Assembly: GCF_000016785.1 (NCBI RefSeq)
Contig: NC_009486.1
Location: 496,001-560,000 of the forward strand
Origin: Thermotoga petrophila RKU-1
GTDB lineage: Bacteria > Thermotogota > Thermotogae > Thermotogales > Thermotogaceae
DNA length: 64,000 bases
Reading direction: 5' to 3'
The position numbers and the translations under genes were made by a program. This document shows, piece by piece, positions 1 to 8,998 of the stretch (its first letter is position 1; every line of letters begins with the position of its first letter). The notes beneath the pieces were generated by a model. It made no database searches, was not told the DNA's origin, and saw only the letters and a program-made list of their open reading frames with translations.

Positions 1-868
1 CGCAGGAAATCCTGCAGTGCTCAGGTCTAATGCCGACAACGACTTCCTTCAATTTTACATCAACTGGCTCTGGCAGTTTAATGATGACATCGTCTCTTTT
101 CAAAATTGTTTGTTTGTTTTCCACGGAGACAGAGAAATCCCTCAGGAAGTTCGTTGGAGGATTCCCTATGAACGAAGCGACAAACATGTTCTTTGGAGAG
201 TCATAAACCTCATCGGGTGTTCCATACTGAACGAGTTTCCCCTGATTGAAAACAGCGATTCTTGAAGCCATCGTCATCGCCTCAGCTTGATCGTGTGTGA
301 CGTAAACAGAGGTGATTCCAAGTTCCTGCTGAAGGTGTTTTATTTCCGCCCGCATGATCATCCTGAGGTTTGCATCCAGGTTTGACAGCGGTTCATCAAA
401 AAGGAGCACCTTTGGTTGTTTCACCAGAGCCCTTGCGAGCGCCACTCTTTGCTGTTGTCCTCCGGAAAGCTGTGACGGCTTTCGATCGAGAAGGTTGTCG
501 ATGAGGAGTTTCCTGGCGATCTCCAAGACCCTCTTTTCTATTTCATCCTTCGGGAGTTTTCTCGCTTTCAGGGGGAAGGCGATGTTTTCGAAGACGGTCA
601 TGTGTGGATAGAGCGCGTAGTTCTGAAAGACCATCCCCACCTCTCTGTACTTCGGAGGGATATCGTTGACCAGCACGTCATCGAAGTAGATCTCTCCCGC
701 GGTGGGTCTGTAAATACCCGCGAGCGTCAAGAGAGTGGTGGTTTTGCCGCAACCGGATGGACCAAGCAGCGCCACGAACTCTCCATCCTTCACCTCGAAG
801 CTCACGCCATCTACTGCTTTCACTTTTCCGAAGTACTTTTTCAGATTCACAACCCTGATACTGGGCAT
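1..868 (-). CDS. inoK: Inositol(-phosphate) ABC importer ATPase InoK, 3' end outside window
   Basis: This is the ATP-hydrolysing subunit of a carbohydrate (CUT1/MalK-like) importer. The start codon ATG overlaps the stop of the upstream permease (TAATG). The 289 visible codons show Walker A GPSGCGKTT (about residues 36-44), Q-loop Gln82, signature LSGGQQQ (134-140), Walker B LLFDEP (155-160) and the switch His192. The regulatory C-terminal domain begins near the window edge; by comparison with MalK roughly 70-90 residues are missing. It is the last gene of the inoEFGK block. The myo-inositol-phosphate substrate comes from published work on the T. maritima locus; the sequence alone shows only a CUT1 sugar-type ATPase. 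Confidence 0.93.
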   Translation of the reverse strand, partial: MPSIRVVNLKKYFGKVKAVDGVSFEVKDGEFVALLGPSGCGKTTTLLTLAGIYRPTAGEIYFDDVLVNDIPPKYREVGMVFQNYALYPHMTVFENIAFPLKARKLPKDEIEKRVLEIARKLLIDNLLDRKPSQLSGGQQQRVALARALVKQPKVLLFDEPLSNLDANLRMIMRAEIKHLQQELGITSVYVTHDQAEAMTMASRIAVFNQGKLVQYGTPDEVYDSPKNMFVASFIGNPPTNFLRDFSVSVENKQTILKRDDVIIKLPEPVDVKLKEVVVGIRPEHCRISC

Positions 869-1719
869 TATCCTTTCACTCCCCCAATGGTCAGTTTTAT
901 CATGTGCTTGCTGACGAAGAAGAAAAAGATGATCGTTGGTATCATGTAGAACAATCCCACGGCAGTCACAAGCCCGTAGTCTGCGAATCTGTAGTCTCCG
1001 ATGAACCCTTTTACGTACTTTGAGAGTGTCCACAGGTTCTGCGAGAAGATGAACGTGTTCACGAAAACGAATTCAGACCATCCGGAAAGGAAAGCAAAGA
1101 TGGCCGTAACGGCGATCCCTGGTTTTACAAGTGGAAGAAGAATCTTTCTCCACACCTCGAATCTGCTGTAGCCATCAACAAGGCCTGCCCACTCGAGTTC
1201 CCAGGGAATACCATCGTAAAACCCCTTCATAATCCAGGTGCCCCACGGCACTTCCAGAGAGGCTTTGAGGAGTATCACTCCCCAGAGGGTATCCAGCAGT
1301 CTAAGCGTCCAGAGGAGGTAAAACACAGCTGTCATGAGAGATATTGCCGGAAAAGCATGAAGTGCAAGAATGAACTTCATCATAGAGGACCTTCCAGGAA
1401 AATCGTACCTTGAGAGTGCATACCCACCAAGGCTTGTGATCAACACCTCAATTCCCATCACACCGAGTGCTAGCAGAGCGGTGTTCAGCGTGGTTTGCCA
1501 GATGTTCGGATATCCCTTGATCTCCTGCCAGAGGAATCTCCAGTTTTTCAGGGTGAGCTTCGTGGGGACAAAGCCGTTCACCAGATCCTCGCTGAAAGAT
1601 CTCAGAATGAGCCAGACGTACCCCACCAGAATCGGTGAGGTTATGAGAAAAAGCACGAGGATTATCACAAAATTTCTGATTTTTTCCGAATTTTTTTGCC
1701 AGAACGAGAGTTTCATCAT
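868..1719 (-). CDS. inoG: Inositol ABC importer inner-membrane permease InoG
   Basis: A 283-residue permease of the MalG type with six predicted membrane helices. The EAA loop that docks the ATPase is visible (EWAGLVDGYSRFEVWRKILL, about residues 176-195). It overlaps the preceding permease by ATGA and the following ATPase by TAATG, so the three are translationally coupled. Two adjacent ATGs are possible starts (1719 and 1716); GAGGTGG ends one base before the first and four before the second, so the second is slightly favoured. Partner of InoF in the membrane. Confidence 0.9.
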   Translation of the reverse strand: MMKLSFWQKNSEKIRNFVIILVLFLITSPILVGYVWLILRSFSEDLVNGFVPTKLTLKNWRFLWQEIKGYPNIWQTTLNTALLALGVMGIEVLITSLGGYALSRYDFPGRSSMMKFILALHAFPAISLMTAVFYLLWTLRLLDTLWGVILLKASLEVPWGTWIMKGFYDGIPWELEWAGLVDGYSRFEVWRKILLPLVKPGIAVTAIFAFLSGWSEFVFVNTFIFSQNLWTLSKYVKGFIGDYRFADYGLVTAVGLFYMIPTIIFFFFVSKHMIKLTIGGVKG

Positions 1720-2609
1720 TCCACCTCGACCTTCGGTTTTTCCATGAGAGATTCAAAACCGAAGAACTTCATGTAGACAAGAGCAGAAACCACACCTATG
1801 ATAACGAGGATGATCGAAAGGGCTGCACCGTAGCCGAATCTGAAGTGTGAAAAGGCGTTGTGGTACGTGTAGAGTGCCCACACCTCTGTTCTGTAAACGG
1901 GTCCACCGTCCGTGATGATGAGTATGTATTCAAAAGAGGCAAGAAGGGAAAGTGTCTGGTATGCAGTCACGAAGAGAAGATGCCACTTTATCAGAGGAAG
2001 GGTGATTCTCCTCACCACCATAAACCAACTCGCTCCATCGATACGGGCTGCCCTGTAGTAATCTTCTGGTATGGATTTTATCGCCGCTGTGAAGACAAGC
2101 ATTCCCATCGAAGCACCTATGAAACCGTTTGCGAAGATCACCATCCACATAGGAGCACTGTGAAGCCAGTCCTGTGGAGGAAGGCCGAAGAGTCCCCGTA
2201 TGAAGTTCACAAGTCCGTACTCTGTGGGATCGAACATCCAGAGCCAGAGGAGTCCATAAACAACAGACGGCGTGAGTCTTGGAAGCATCCAGAGAGTCCT
2301 GAAGAAGTTACCCCATCTATCGCTGATCGACGTTGTGAGAAGTGAAATAAGAAGGGCCGTTCCAAGGTTGAAAAGTCCCAACGTACCGAAAGTGTATATG
2401 AAGGTGTTCGCTATCACACGTGGAATAATGAAATCCGTGGAAATATCCCTGAAATTCTGAAACCCCACGAAATTCCATACGAACGAATAGTCCATGTCTG
2501 TGAACGCGATCACTACGGTGAGAACAACAGGGATCACAAAGAAAATGATCACGAAGGCAAGAAGAGGAAAAAGCAAAAGTAACGGCTTCAGTCTTTTCAC
2601 CCTGTTCAC
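1716..2609 (-). CDS. inoF: Inositol ABC importer inner-membrane permease InoF
   Basis: A 297-residue permease of the MalF type: a first helix near residues 9-30, then a binding-protein-dependent transport domain with the EAA loop (DYYRAARIDGASWFMVVRRI, about 188-207). It starts at GTG 2609, with a second GTG three codons on, behind GGGGTGAA. The start lies just after a stem-loop that follows the binding-protein gene, so part of the transcript probably ends before it. It forms the transmembrane pore with InoG. Confidence 0.9.
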   Translation of the reverse strand: MNRVKRLKPLLLLFPLLAFVIIFFVIPVVLTVVIAFTDMDYSFVWNFVGFQNFRDISTDFIIPRVIANTFIYTFGTLGLFNLGTALLISLLTTSISDRWGNFFRTLWMLPRLTPSVVYGLLWLWMFDPTEYGLVNFIRGLFGLPPQDWLHSAPMWMVIFANGFIGASMGMLVFTAAIKSIPEDYYRAARIDGASWFMVVRRITLPLIKWHLLFVTAYQTLSLLASFEYILIITDGGPVYRTEVWALYTYHNAFSHFRFGYGAALSIILVIIGVVSALVYMKFFGFESLMEKPKVEVE

Positions 2610-2614
2610 CCCAC

Positions 2615-2643
2615 AAAAGGAGTGAGGGAAACCCCCTCACTCC
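2615..2643 (-). terminator. Stem-loop after inoE, likely partial terminator/3' stabiliser
   Basis: A perfect 10-bp stem (2619-2628 with 2634-2643) and a 5-base loop overlap the inoE stop and are followed in the minus direction by TTTTG. It lies between the binding-protein gene and the permease genes. Such hairpins in ABC operons usually make binding-protein mRNA more abundant than permease mRNA. The short U run suggests incomplete termination. Confidence 0.7.
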
Positions 2644-3968
2644 ACGATCACAACCCTATCTTTCAGCTGGGACTTCAGCCTTTTTGCAACGTCTTCTGCC
2701 ACCTTCTCTGGATCCATACCGCTTTCGGCCATCTGCATTCCTTCGAAGATGATCTGGGTGTAGAGGTTGAACATGTCATCGTTTGGAATGAAACCGGAGT
2801 ACGGCAAAAGCTTCGTTCCTTCCACCATGATAAATTCCTTGGTGTACTCAGGAAGCACCGTTTGCTGCCATCTGATCGGCAGGTGCCCGCTCTCAACAGC
2901 GTGTCTCATGTTGAGTTCCGGTGCAGAAGCCAAGGTTATGAGCAAGAATGCAATGTCTGGGTATTTACTCGTGCTCGGGATCATGTAAACGATTGGATGG
3001 GACAGGGTGTTCGGCCTTCCTCTGCCTTTGAACTTCGGAACAGGAGCGAGGATGAACATGTCCTGCAGTTCTTCCTCTGTCTTTCCGTAATCTTTCTTCC
3101 ATTCAGCCCAGTTCCATGTACCACCCATCCATGCCAGGACCTTTCCGCTCGTGACATCCTTGTGAACAGAGGTCCACGGTGTTCCTATCATGTTCTTTGG
3201 AAGAATCTTGTAGGTGTTCGCAAGGTCGTAGAGGAGCTTGAAGTAGTCTTTCATCTCTTTTACGTTGTAAACGAACACAGCCTTTTCCTCATCGTAGAAG
3301 TCGATACCCATGCTGATCATGAGCTGGTAGTAGTCGATACCTGCTTTCGGTCTGTGGTAGAGTCCCCACTCCACAAGACCCTTTTCAACGGCTTCTTTTG
3401 CCACTTCAATGAAGTCTTCAAAGGTGAACTCTCCCCTGGCGATCCTGTCTGGCAGAGAGTTGATTTCTTCATCCGACCAGCCGAGTTTTTTCAAGACCTG
3501 CTTGTTGATGTAGAAAGGTCTTGCTTCTGTGTCCTGTGGGATTCCGTAGATCTTTCCTTTGTACTTGGTAGCCTCCCAGAGCGATGGAATGAAGTCATAG
3601 TACTCCTCGTCCCAGTACTTCTTCACATAGTCGTCTAGAGGAATGATGTAACCCGCTTTCGCCCAGGCTCCTATGTCGTCGTGTCCCGAACAGATGATAT
3701 CCACTACCTGACCAGACTTGATTCCAAAGACAACCTTCTGCTTGAAAGAACTCCAATCCGTCGTATCAAAGTAGCCATCGACTTTGACGGTGAGATCGAC
3801 TCCAAGGTCCTTCAGAATCTTGTTCAGCCTCTCTGCAGCTGTTTTCAGATTGTCAAACCTGTAGTAAGATGGATTATCGGGTCCCACGGTCCACGCGGTG
3901 ATGGTGATCTCTTCTGCGAACATCAAAAGACCTATGGTCAAGATGATCACAAGTAGAAGCTTTCTCAT
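2637..3968 (-). CDS. inoE: Inositol ABC importer periplasmic substrate-binding protein InoE
   Basis: A 443-residue family 1 extracellular solute-binding protein. The N-terminus is a signal peptide (basic MRKL, hydrophobic core to about residue 17, mature part beginning near EEITITAW). No lipobox cysteine is seen, so it should be a free periplasmic protein. The start ATG follows GGGGGGTGA. It is first in the inoEFGK group, with a 209-bp upstream gap that could carry its own promoter. Published work on T. maritima gives myo-inositol phosphate as the ligand, which explains why the organism does not grow on free inositol. Calling it the inositol binder is by synteny with the iol genes. Confidence 0.92.
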   Translation of the reverse strand: MRKLLLVIILTIGLLMFAEEITITAWTVGPDNPSYYRFDNLKTAAERLNKILKDLGVDLTVKVDGYFDTTDWSSFKQKVVFGIKSGQVVDIICSGHDDIGAWAKAGYIIPLDDYVKKYWDEEYYDFIPSLWEATKYKGKIYGIPQDTEARPFYINKQVLKKLGWSDEEINSLPDRIARGEFTFEDFIEVAKEAVEKGLVEWGLYHRPKAGIDYYQLMISMGIDFYDEEKAVFVYNVKEMKDYFKLLYDLANTYKILPKNMIGTPWTSVHKDVTSGKVLAWMGGTWNWAEWKKDYGKTEEELQDMFILAPVPKFKGRGRPNTLSHPIVYMIPSTSKYPDIAFLLITLASAPELNMRHAVESGHLPIRWQQTVLPEYTKEFIMVEGTKLLPYSGFIPNDDMFNLYTQIIFEGMQMAESGMDPEKVAEDVAKRLKSQLKDRVVIVE

Positions 3969-3991
3969 ACTTTCACCCCCCGTTTTATTAA

Positions 3992-4021
3992 TTTTATCAC
4001 TATTTTTTCAATTTCCGTTAA
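3992..4021 (-). promoter_or_regulatory. Candidate promoter of inoEFGK
   Basis: In the 209-bp gap between iolO and inoE the minus strand has TTAACG (4021-4016) and GATAAA (3998-3993), 17 bases apart, about 25 bases before the inoE start. The match is moderate. It would let the transporter be expressed apart from the catabolic genes. I see no convincing operator palindrome in the rest of the gap. Confidence 0.4.
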
Positions 4022-4177
4022 AAAACATCAAATTTCTTTCCTGTAGGCTCGGAAGGTCAGGTGCAGTGCTACCCATTGTAATAGAAAAGCCATCTCAGGT
4101 TGATTTTTACTCCCACAACTAAAGAGTATGAGCAATCGTCCTGTTTATCATTAATCAAGACTGCCCTCATTGTGTTA

Positions 4178-4990
4178 CTACAAGTTAACAATTAGTTCTT
4201 TTAGAGTCCTGAAGGCAACCTCCGCAGCCTTTTCCATCCCTCCCGGAAGAGGAAGACACTCAACGGAGATGTATCCATCGTAGCCAATCTCTTTCAGGGT
4301 TTTGAAAGTGCTTTCAAAATCAAAGTGTCCGCATCCCGGTGCCCATCGGTTGCTGTCTGCCACATGGAAGTGGTACAGTTTCTTTCCCGCTACTTTCAGA
4401 CTCTCTGAAATGTTTACCTCCTCTATGTTCATGTGGAAGGTGTCTGCGAGAATTCCCACCCTGTCAGAGTTGATTTTTTCAATCACCCTCAGTGCCTCTT
4501 CAACGGTGTTTATGAAATCTGACTCGTACCTGTTGAGAGGCTCTATGACGAATCTCACTTCTTTTGTATCGCTCAGTAAAGAGTTCATACTTTCAAGGAA
4601 GAGTTTTTCTACCTCTCGATATGGCCTTCCTTCCCTTTTTCCACGAACAAGGCCGATAATAACAAATGCTCCGAATGACTCTGCAACTTCCGCATGTTTC
4701 TTGACCCTCTCGATCGACTTTTTTCTGATCTTCTCATCCGGATGTGTTAGAGAAAGCCCATCAGCGAGGAACGCCTGACCAGTTCCTATGGCACAGATAG
4801 GAAGACTCAGCTCCTTTGAGAGCCTGGCTACCTCGTTCCAATCCACAACAGAAGGGTCTCTGACAGCGATCTCCACCGCCTGATAGCCGATTCTTTTTGC
4901 AAGTTCCATTCCTTTTTTCAGGTCTCCTTTGAAAGCCAGTGCGTCAAAGGCAGCATCAGAGGTGCTGATTACCAGAGAGAGTTTCAACAT
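4178..4990 (-). CDS. iolO: IolO, 5-keto-L-gluconate epimerase (AP-endonuclease-2 TIM barrel)
   Basis: A 270-residue TIM-barrel protein of the sugar-phosphate isomerase/epimerase superfamily. Metal-ligand style motifs are visible: [34 protein letters not shown] and [11 protein letters not shown]. In the published T. maritima pathway the orthologue converts 5-keto-L-gluconate to D-tagaturonate, which can enter uronate catabolism. It overlaps the 3' end of iolK by 35-38 bp. AGGAGG ends one base before ATG 4993 and four before ATG 4990, so the second ATG is preferred. Function is by synteny plus family; the sequence alone gives only the superfamily. Confidence 0.88.
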   Translation of the reverse strand: MLKLSLVISTSDAAFDALAFKGDLKKGMELAKRIGYQAVEIAVRDPSVVDWNEVARLSKELSLPICAIGTGQAFLADGLSLTHPDEKIRKKSIERVKKHAEVAESFGAFVIIGLVRGKREGRPYREVEKLFLESMNSLLSDTKEVRFVIEPLNRYESDFINTVEEALRVIEKINSDRVGILADTFHMNIEEVNISESLKVAGKKLYHFHVADSNRWAPGCGHFDFESTFKTLKEIGYDGYISVECLPLPGGMEKAAEVAFRTLKELIVNL

Positions 4991-5813
4991 CATCCCTCCT
5001 CAAAGGTCCTGGATGTCTCATCTTAACAGAAGTAACCCTTGCTGCAAACCGTGTGGCCTCATCCACACTCATTCCTTTGAAGAGAAAAGCAACGAGAAAC
5101 GCGGCTGTACACGTGTCGCCTCTTCCTGTTCGCCCCTCCAGAGTCCATCCTTCAAAGGGTGCTTCATGAAACTCTCCATCGAACACAAGAACACCGGCGG
5201 AGTGAGTTGCAAGTACAATCCTGGTCCCGAAGGAGCCGATGATTCTACACGCATCTTTTAGATCCTTTGTTCCTGTCAGAACCGCTGCTTCTTTGATATC
5301 GACCTTGAAGAGATCAAAAAATCTCAGGTGTTCTTTTTTTCTCCAGTCTCTGTAGACGAGTTTTCCGTTTTCTGGGGCTCTGACAAAACCCTGTGCGTCT
5401 CCAGATAGAAAATCCACCTTTTCGCGCAATTTTGTTATGAGCTCTTCTGGAAACTCACCGTACCACAGGGGATTCACGTGGCAAACCTTTCCTTCAACGT
5501 GCAGAAGATCCTCCTCTGTGAACGGATCAGCTGCCGAAATCAGAAAACTTTCCCTTTCGTCTGGACTGGTTCCATACCTGTTCTCTATGCTGGTTGTCCT
5601 GGTACTTTCCAGAAAGACCACTTCAACTCCGTTTTCACGTAAAAACTCAAAGTGTACGATATCTTCCCTTGCACACTTTGTAACCACCTTCGCTTTCACC
5701 CCAAGAAGAGCTGCGGTGATAGAACCAGCCACCACTCCTCCACCGTACGCTGTTTCCTCTTTTCCATGTATCACGTTGATGTCCTTCGACACGTGTCCAA
5801 TGAAGGTGATCAT
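4956..5813 (-). CDS. iolK: PfkB-family sugar kinase of the inositol locus (IolK)
   Basis: A 285-residue ribokinase/PfkB-family kinase. The C-terminal signature [10 protein letters not shown] carries the catalytic Asp and anion hole, and [15 protein letters not shown] fits the N-terminal substrate-binding Gly-rich segment. The start ATG overlaps the iolG stop (ATGA). It lies among the inositol genes, but the published four-step route to tagaturonate does not need it. Its substrate could be inositol or a downstream keto acid; I cannot tell which. Confidence 0.82.
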   Translation of the reverse strand: MITFIGHVSKDINVIHGKEETAYGGGVVAGSITAALLGVKAKVVTKCAREDIVHFEFLRENGVEVVFLESTRTTSIENRYGTSPDERESFLISAADPFTEEDLLHVEGKVCHVNPLWYGEFPEELITKLREKVDFLSGDAQGFVRAPENGKLVYRDWRKKEHLRFFDLFKVDIKEAAVLTGTKDLKDACRIIGSFGTRIVLATHSAGVLVFDGEFHEAPFEGWTLEGRTGRGDTCTAAFLVAFLFKGMSVDEATRFAARVTSVKMRHPGPLRRDDVETLSGNQHL

Positions 5814-6814
5814 GGAATCACCTCTTCCAATCTCACGGCCCTTTTTTCTTCCAGAGATTTCTTTGCAGCGTATCCCAGCAGAAGAGCCATTCTCCCGTCC
5901 TCTCCACTCACGGCCGGTGGTTCGTTCTCTGCTACGTTTTTAACGAACGTTTTCAACTCTTCCAGATACGACTCTCTGTACCTTTCCAGGAAGAAGTAGA
6001 GATACTTCGAACCGTGGTCACCCTGTTCATCTGTGAGCATGGTGGTGTCTTCTCTGATGTTGTCGACGGTGATTTTCCCTTTTGTTCCAAAGACCTCCAG
6101 TCTCTGATCGTAACCATAAACAGCCTTTCTGGAGTTGTCTATCACCCCGAGAGCCCCGCTTCTGAAACGCAGAACGACCACGGCTGTGTCCACGTCCCCT
6201 GCTTTTCCTATCTCCTCGTCCACAAGCACAGATCCACTGGCGTAGACCTCTTCCACTTCCTCACCCATTATGTAGCGCGCCATATCGAAGTCGTGTATGG
6301 TCATGTCGAGGAATATTCCTCCTGAGACCTTCACGTACTCTATCGGGGGTGGCTCAGGATCCCGGCTCGTTATCTTCAAAACATGGGGTGTCCCTATCTT
6401 TCCTTCCTCTACTGCTTCTTTTACCTTTTTGAAATTCCTGTCGAATCTTCTGTTGAATCCAACAAAGAGGATCCTTCCAGCCTCTTTCATTGCCTCTATC
6501 ATCCTGTCCACTTCCACCAGATCCAGGGAGAGGGGTTTCTCGCAGAACACGTGTTTTCTTGCTCTGGCACATTCAAGGACAAGTGGTGCGTGCGTGTTGG
6601 TACTGGAACAGATCATCACCGCTTCCACTTCTGGATCACGTATGAGGTCCTCCGGGCTGGCAAAGACCTTTTTCACCTTCAACTTCTCGGCCACTTCCTT
6701 TGCTCTTTCAATCCTTATATCGGACACCGCCACCAGTTCCACGTCTTCCAGGAGTTTTGCGTTTTCGGCATGTATCGTTCCTATGCGCCCCAGACCGATT
6801 ATTCCAAGTTTCAC
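5810..6814 (-). CDS. iolG: IolG, NAD-dependent myo-inositol 2-dehydrogenase
   Basis: A 334-residue Gfo/Idh/MocA-family dehydrogenase. The N-terminal Rossmann motif GLGRIG is at residues 8-13, the family EKP motif follows in FCEKPLSLD, and the C-terminal domain has SGGIFLDMTIHDFDMARY with the catalytic Asp/His region. It oxidises myo-inositol (or its derivative) to 2-keto-myo-inositol, the first step. I chose GTG 6814 because it follows GGGGATGAG and begins right at the Rossmann strand; a longer frame to 6889 would only add residues from inside iolN. Confidence 0.92.
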   Translation of the reverse strand: MKLGIIGLGRIGTIHAENAKLLEDVELVAVSDIRIERAKEVAEKLKVKKVFASPEDLIRDPEVEAVMICSSTNTHAPLVLECARARKHVFCEKPLSLDLVEVDRMIEAMKEAGRILFVGFNRRFDRNFKKVKEAVEEGKIGTPHVLKITSRDPEPPPIEYVKVSGGIFLDMTIHDFDMARYIMGEEVEEVYASGSVLVDEEIGKAGDVDTAVVVLRFRSGALGVIDNSRKAVYGYDQRLEVFGTKGKITVDNIREDTTMLTDEQGDHGSKYLYFFLERYRESYLEELKTFVKNVAENEPPAVSGEDGRMALLLGYAAKKSLEEKRAVRLEEVIP

Positions 6815-6818
6815 GGTC

Positions 6819-7790
6819 TCATCCCCACAGGTTCCCAGCCGTGTACAGGTTCCTCCAGCCTTCCGTAAGTGGCTCTTTTGTGAGTGCATCGAGTTCTTCC
6901 TTTGGCCTCTGAGACAGCATCTCCGCAGGTGGCAGTTTCCCCGGCGGGAACCTTTCCATGATGTCCCTCACGAGTTTTTCCAGGTAATCCAGAAGGGCTT
7001 CAACTCCTTCCTTGGCCTTGTCCGCAGACGCAAGGGTTGCCTTTCCTACAACCCCCTCAGGATACGCCACAACCTCTATGGGACCTCCCCCTACGTGTCC
7101 GTACCATGCAATGGGTCTGTGAAGGAGATTTCCCGCCTTGTCTATGTGTCCTTCCGGTAGGAACCCTTTCGGCTCTGTGTCGACAGCCCATTCCTGGTGC
7201 ATGAGTTCCGGAAAGAGCGCAAGGCTCCATGACGTCTCCACTTCGTCTGCGTGAATGAACGGTGTTTCGTAGGGGCCGCCTTCTTCCTTCGTCTTGAACT
7301 TGTCCTGTATGGCGTGATACCAGTTCAGATTGATGATGATGGCAGGAACCTGGAAAATCTTTGCGAACTTGTGAATGGCTACAGGAATCACGAACTCCTG
7401 GCCATGGCCGTTCAGAAGGATCTGCTTTCTGAAACCAGTGTTCCAGAATCCTGCTATGACGCTCACAAGATAGTCTATGAACGCCTCATCTTTTACTGGA
7501 ACCGTTCCTGGCATTCCTATGTGGTGGTACGGATGGTATCCATACCAGATGGGCTCTGCAACTGTACAACCTGTTTTCAATGCGACCTGCTCGGCCATCC
7601 TCGTGACGAGGAAGGTATCTTCTCCTGTTGGTGCATTTGGACCGTGGTTTTCCGTGCTTCCCACAGGGATTATTATGAGGTCACATTCCTTTAGTCTTTC
7701 CTTTATCTGTTTCATCGTCATCGTCTGATAATAGACACCCGTTGGTCTTTCCATGTGACCTCCCTCAGGTGGTATCTGCCACTTACCCAT
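6819..7790 (-). CDS. iolN: IolN, creatininase-family hydrolase opening the diketo-inositol ring
   Basis: A creatininase-family (creatinine amidohydrolase-like) metal-dependent hydrolase of about 323 residues. Family metal-binding segments are seen: IIIPVGSTENHGPNAPTGED, LLNGHGQE and FIHADEVETSWSLALFP. In T. maritima the orthologue hydrolyses the second oxidation product to 5-keto-L-gluconate, an unusual role for this family. The start is uncertain: ATG 7790 (behind GAGGTGA) and ATG 7754 (behind GGGAGGT) both have good ribosome sites, while GTG 7799 has none. It sits 10 bp after iolM and 4 bp before iolG. Confidence 0.87.
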   Translation of the reverse strand: MGKWQIPPEGGHMERPTGVYYQTMTMKQIKERLKECDLIIIPVGSTENHGPNAPTGEDTFLVTRMAEQVALKTGCTVAEPIWYGYHPYHHIGMPGTVPVKDEAFIDYLVSVIAGFWNTGFRKQILLNGHGQEFVIPVAIHKFAKIFQVPAIIINLNWYHAIQDKFKTKEEGGPYETPFIHADEVETSWSLALFPELMHQEWAVDTEPKGFLPEGHIDKAGNLLHRPIAWYGHVGGGPIEVVAYPEGVVGKATLASADKAKEGVEALLDYLEKLVRDIMERFPPGKLPPAEMLSQRPKEELDALTKEPLTEGWRNLYTAGNLWG

Positions 7791-7800
7791 AACTCTCACC

Positions 7801-8985
7801 TCACTCGTTCACCATGGTAACCTTCACCAGGGACTTGTCGGTTTGAAGCCTCTTTATGTACTCAGGTATTTCCTCCATGGTAACGGTCTTGGAGATGATT
7901 TTGGTCATGTCCATCCCGGAGGCCATGAGACTGATCACCCTCGGGAAGGTACCATGACCAGAGTGTCCCTGAGATCCCACGATCTGTGCCCTTCTGACCT
8001 GAAACACTTCCCCAGTGAGAGGTATCTTCGCGTCGGCTCTTGCCACGATCACCACGGTGGCGTTTATACCGCGGGCTCTCCAGATTACCTCTTCTATCTG
8101 TGGCCAGACGATCTGAGGAACACCTGTCGCTTCGAGGAAAAGCTTTGCTCCAAGACCGTTCGTGTAATCAAGCACCGCTTCCACGAAGTTCTCCTTTGTG
8201 GGATCTATCACGTGATCTGCTCCCAGCTCTATGGCAAGGTTTCTTCTAGTTTCGGAAGGCTCTGACAGGATCACTTTCGCTGCTCCTGCGTGTTTCAAAA
8301 TCGCAACGGCTGCAAGTCCTATAGGACCTCCTCCGAGTATCACCACGTTGTCTCCAGGCCTGATTCCACCTCCTCTCACAATTACAGCGTTGTAAGCAAC
8401 GGAGGTGGGTTCCACGAGACTTCCTGCAAGAAAGAGTCTGTCACCGTACCTGTCCTCCAGTTCTCTGAGGCTCCAGGCGTATTTGGCATCGACCTTCACG
8501 TACTCTGCGAAAGCTCCATCGACGTTGAATCCCAGTTCGTTCAGGTTTTCGCAGTGGTTTGGGAAGCCTTCAGCACAGGGCCTGCAGTGACCACACCAGA
8601 GCATTTCCTCTACACAGACGGGCTCTCCGATCTCGAATCTTCTGTTTGTTCTTCTGTTGATGGCCTCCGGTCCTGCCTCCACCACAACTCCGGAAAACTC
8701 GTGGCCCAAAGTGACGGGAAAACCAGTAAGACCAGGGTAAAGAATGTAGCCTTCATCATCGGTCTGGGCCATATGAACGTCACTGCCACAGATCCCGCAG
8801 GCCTTCACTTTGATGATGATCTCTGTGGGCTTTTCGATCTTTGGCTCCGGGACTTCTTCAACTCGCACCTCCGGATATCTCCACACCTTGCTTCCAAGCC
8901 AGGTAAGTTTTCCTTCAACATCCTTGGGCCCCAGTTTGAAATCAGGCCTTGGATCCCACTTTGCATGAAGCCTCACCGCCTTCAT
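7801..8985 (-). CDS. iolM: IolM, zinc-dependent NAD dehydrogenase acting on 2-keto-myo-inositol
   Basis: A 394-residue zinc-containing medium-chain alcohol dehydrogenase. Catalytic zinc ligands are Cys66 (GICGSDVH) and His95-Glu96 (GHEFSG). Four structural-zinc cysteines are at about 130, 133, 136 and 144, and the NAD motif GGGPIG at 217-222. In the published pathway it carries out a second oxidation after IolG, giving a diketo-inositol; most other inositol degraders dehydrate at this step. It is the first enzyme gene after iolR, 13 bp downstream. Confidence 0.9.
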   Translation of the reverse strand: MKAVRLHAKWDPRPDFKLGPKDVEGKLTWLGSKVWRYPEVRVEEVPEPKIEKPTEIIIKVKACGICGSDVHMAQTDDEGYILYPGLTGFPVTLGHEFSGVVVEAGPEAINRRTNRRFEIGEPVCVEEMLWCGHCRPCAEGFPNHCENLNELGFNVDGAFAEYVKVDAKYAWSLRELEDRYGDRLFLAGSLVEPTSVAYNAVIVRGGGIRPGDNVVILGGGPIGLAAVAILKHAGAAKVILSEPSETRRNLAIELGADHVIDPTKENFVEAVLDYTNGLGAKLFLEATGVPQIVWPQIEEVIWRARGINATVVIVARADAKIPLTGEVFQVRRAQIVGSQGHSGHGTFPRVISLMASGMDMTKIISKTVTMEEIPEYIKRLQTDKSLVKVTMVNE

Positions 8986-8998
8986 AGAATCACCCCCT

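Noticed and set aside
2622-3638. 338-codon open frame opposite inoE
   Set aside because: It is the mirror of a well-defined binding-protein gene, has no ribosome site and no family features.
3898-4122. 74-codon open frame spanning the inoE start and upstream gap
   Set aside because: Over half lies antisense to inoE and its signal peptide; no ribosome site or recognisable product.
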